A stretch of DNA of 64,000 nt from CAVPCY01 sp963770765 (lineage in GTDB: Bacteria; Actinomycetota; Coriobacteriia; Anaerosomatales; PHET01): positions 1-64,000 of the forward strand of contig CAVYQS010000009.1 in NCBI GenBank assembly GCA_963770765.1. Reading direction: 5' to 3'. Shown piece after piece: positions 62,559 to 64,000 of the stretch; within the stretch, counting starts at the first letter, position 1, and each line of letters starts with the position of its first letter. The position numbers were made by a program, and so were the translations under genes. The notes below the pieces were generated by a model. The model had not been told where the DNA came from. It was given only the letters and a program-made list of their open reading frames with translations, and did not search any database.

Positions 62559-63673
62559 ATTCGTACCGCATCTGTCTGCTGCCCGGCGACGGGATCGGTC
62601 CCGAGATCACCGCCGAGGCCGTCAAAGTCCTTGGTGGGATCGGCGCGCAGCACGATGTCGAGTTCACGTTCGATGAGGCGCTGCTCGGCGGTGTCGCGAT
62701 CGATGAGACCGGCACCGCGCTGCCCGAGGAGACGCTTGCCAAGGCTCAAGCCGCAGACGCTGTCCTGCTCGCGGCCATCGGCGGGCCGAAGTGGGATACC
62801 ACCGATCCGGCGAAACCCCGACCGGAACAGGGGCTTCTCGGCATCCGCAAGGCTTTGGGGCTCTACGCGAATCTGCGCCCCGTCAAGATCTTCGATGCGC
62901 TCCGAGATGCGTCCTCGCTTAAGCCCGAGTTCCTCGATGGCGTCGACATGCTCATCGTGCGCGAGCTGACCGGCGGTCTGTACTTCGGCGACCGCGCGCG
63001 TGAGACGGGCGTCGCGGGTGCAGCGACCGGCGGGGGAGACGGCATGCGCGCCTACGACACGATGATGTACAGCGAGTTCGAGATCGAGCGCATCGCGCGC
63101 ATCGCGTTCGACGCCGCGCGCACACGCGGCAACAAGGTACACAGCGTCGACAAGGCCAACGTCCTCGAGTCTTCTCGGCTCTGGCGCGAGGTCGTGCACC
63201 GCCTCCACGCCGCCGAGTACAGCGACGTGGAGCTTGTGGACCAGCTGGTCGACAACTCCGCGATGCAGCTCATCCGCACCCCCAACCAGTTCGACGTGAT
63301 GGTCACCGAGAACATGTTCGGCGACATCCTCTCCGATGAGGCTTCCATGCTTACCGGCTCTCTCGGCATGCTCGCGAGCGCATCGCTCGGTGACGGCACG
63401 GCGCTCTACGAGCCGAGCCACGGCTCCGCACCCGACATCGCGGGGCAGGGGATCGCTAACCCGCTCGCGATGCTGCTCAGCGTCGAGATGATGCTGCGCT
63501 ACAGCTTCGCGATGCACGACGCAGCCGACGAGCTCGCGGCCGCGATCGAGGGCGTGTTGGCTGATGGCTGGCGCACGCGCGACATTGCGAGCGCTGAGAC
63601 GCCGACCGAGAAGATCGTGGGGACTGTGGCGATGGGCGACTTGGTCTTGCGCGCCGTTGAGGCGCAGGCGTAG
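62555..63673 (+). CDS. leuB: 3-isopropylmalate dehydrogenase
   Basis: 372 aa. LLPGDGIGPEITAEAVKVL, IGGPKWD, VRELTGGLYFGDR, DKANVLESSRLWREVV and NMFGDILSDEASML are in order; length is normal. NAD-dependent oxidative decarboxylation of 3-isopropylmalate. Intact, coupled to leuD. Confidence 0.97.
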   Translation: MNSYRICLLPGDGIGPEITAEAVKVLGGIGAQHDVEFTFDEALLGGVAIDETGTALPEETLAKAQAADAVLLAAIGGPKWDTTDPAKPRPEQGLLGIRKALGLYANLRPVKIFDALRDASSLKPEFLDGVDMLIVRELTGGLYFGDRARETGVAGAATGGGDGMRAYDTMMYSEFEIERIARIAFDAARTRGNKVHSVDKANVLESSRLWREVVHRLHAAEYSDVELVDQLVDNSAMQLIRTPNQFDVMVTENMFGDILSDEASMLTGSLGMLASASLGDGTALYEPSHGSAPDIAGQGIANPLAMLLSVEMMLRYSFAMHDAADELAAAIEGVLADGWRTRDIASAETPTEKIVGTVAMGDLVLRAVEAQA

Positions 63674-63674
63674 A

Positions 63675-63975
63675 AGCAAGACTGAAGGTCCACCGCACCC
63701 TGGTCGTCGACCACGTCCGGCTCACGAGGATCCAGCTCGAATCCCACATGGATGGATGCGAACTTCGCGCCCGGTATTGACGTGAGCACCTTCTCGGCTT
63801 GTCGAGATCCCGTCAGCTCGGCCAAGAGGTGCCTACTGTACCGGGTCTCGGAGACAGAGAAGCCGCATTCGTGGAAGAGCCGGCCCCACTGGCGCGCGCT
63901 TCTGATGTTCTCGTTCCCCCAGATCGTGAAGGCCTCGGGACCTTCGCACAAGATTCGTCGGGGCTCTGACGTCAT
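63675..63975 (-). pseudogene. Truncated N-terminal fragment facing leuB
   Basis: ATG 63975 follows a good GAGGAG site and reads MTSEPRRILCEGPEAFTIWG through FHECGFSVSETRYSRHLLAE and FASIHVGFELDPREPD, about 95 residues before entering the antisense of leuB. The start looks like a GT4-type protein (N-terminal Rossmann strand and helix), but the rest of the gene is missing, so it is probably a remnant cut off at the leuB end. Family assignment is a guess. Confidence 0.4.
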
Positions 63976-64000
63976 CTTGCTCCTCTTCCAGAGGACGGCA

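Overview
The window is high-GC DNA with dense genes, many coupled by ATGA or GTGA overlaps, GTG/TTG starts, and an unusually large number of multiheme c-type cytochromes. Together with a complete but scattered leucine operon, this suggests an anaerobic, cytochrome-rich, Gram-positive-like actinobacterium (for example the Coriobacteriia/OPB41 group). No rRNA or tRNA is present, so the assignment is inference.

Layout. (1) 297-9964: electron-transfer cassette 1, consisting of a TPR membrane protein, an NHL beta-propeller, two secreted multiheme cytochromes and two membrane-anchored 12-heme cytochromes. (2) 10357-12603: a 16-heme secreted cytochrome with an Ig-like tail. (3) 12826-15439: a GT-C-like membrane protein and a DPM1-like glycosyltransferase, preceded by a second copy of the leuA leader. 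(4) 15625-17196: leuA, then two glycosyltransferases. (5) 19188-28819: two copies of leuC, each followed by a multiheme cytochrome, then a third, mosaic cytochrome. (6) 29000-47286: a surface-polysaccharide locus with GT-C-like membrane proteins, GtrA, a UGM-like flavoprotein, GT2/GT4 enzymes, a Wzx flippase, a methyltransferase, a NodB deacetylase, DUF268 and GT-D proteins, two radical SAM enzymes and an O-antigen ligase-like protein. (7) 47529-53262: cassette 2, paralogous to cassette 1 gene by gene. (8) 53329-60296: a spermidine synthase-like membrane protein and a pglF-E-D-C-A-like set for a bacillosamine-type sugar. (9) 60464-63673: another membrane protein, then leuD and leuB.

How it fits together. 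Each cassette reads as a route for electrons out of the cell: membrane-anchored 12-heme proteins feed a secreted hexaheme protein, with TPR and beta-propeller membrane proteins as probable assembly or docking factors. The secreted proteins share one hexaheme module. It occurs alone (2997, 49778) and fused to different multiheme arms and Ig-like tails (4575, 10357, 20735, 24614, 26548). In one subfamily the third and fourth heme sites are CX4CH and CX12CH at the positions where the other subfamily has CXXCH, which points to a real atypical heme site. The glycan genes probably decorate the surface on which these proteins sit.

Data quality. Many genes carry single-base frameshifts, mostly insertions and mostly in the repeated cytochrome regions, while heme motifs stay intact across the shifted frames. 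I read most of these as uncorrected sequencing errors rather than decay, but the sequence alone cannot decide.
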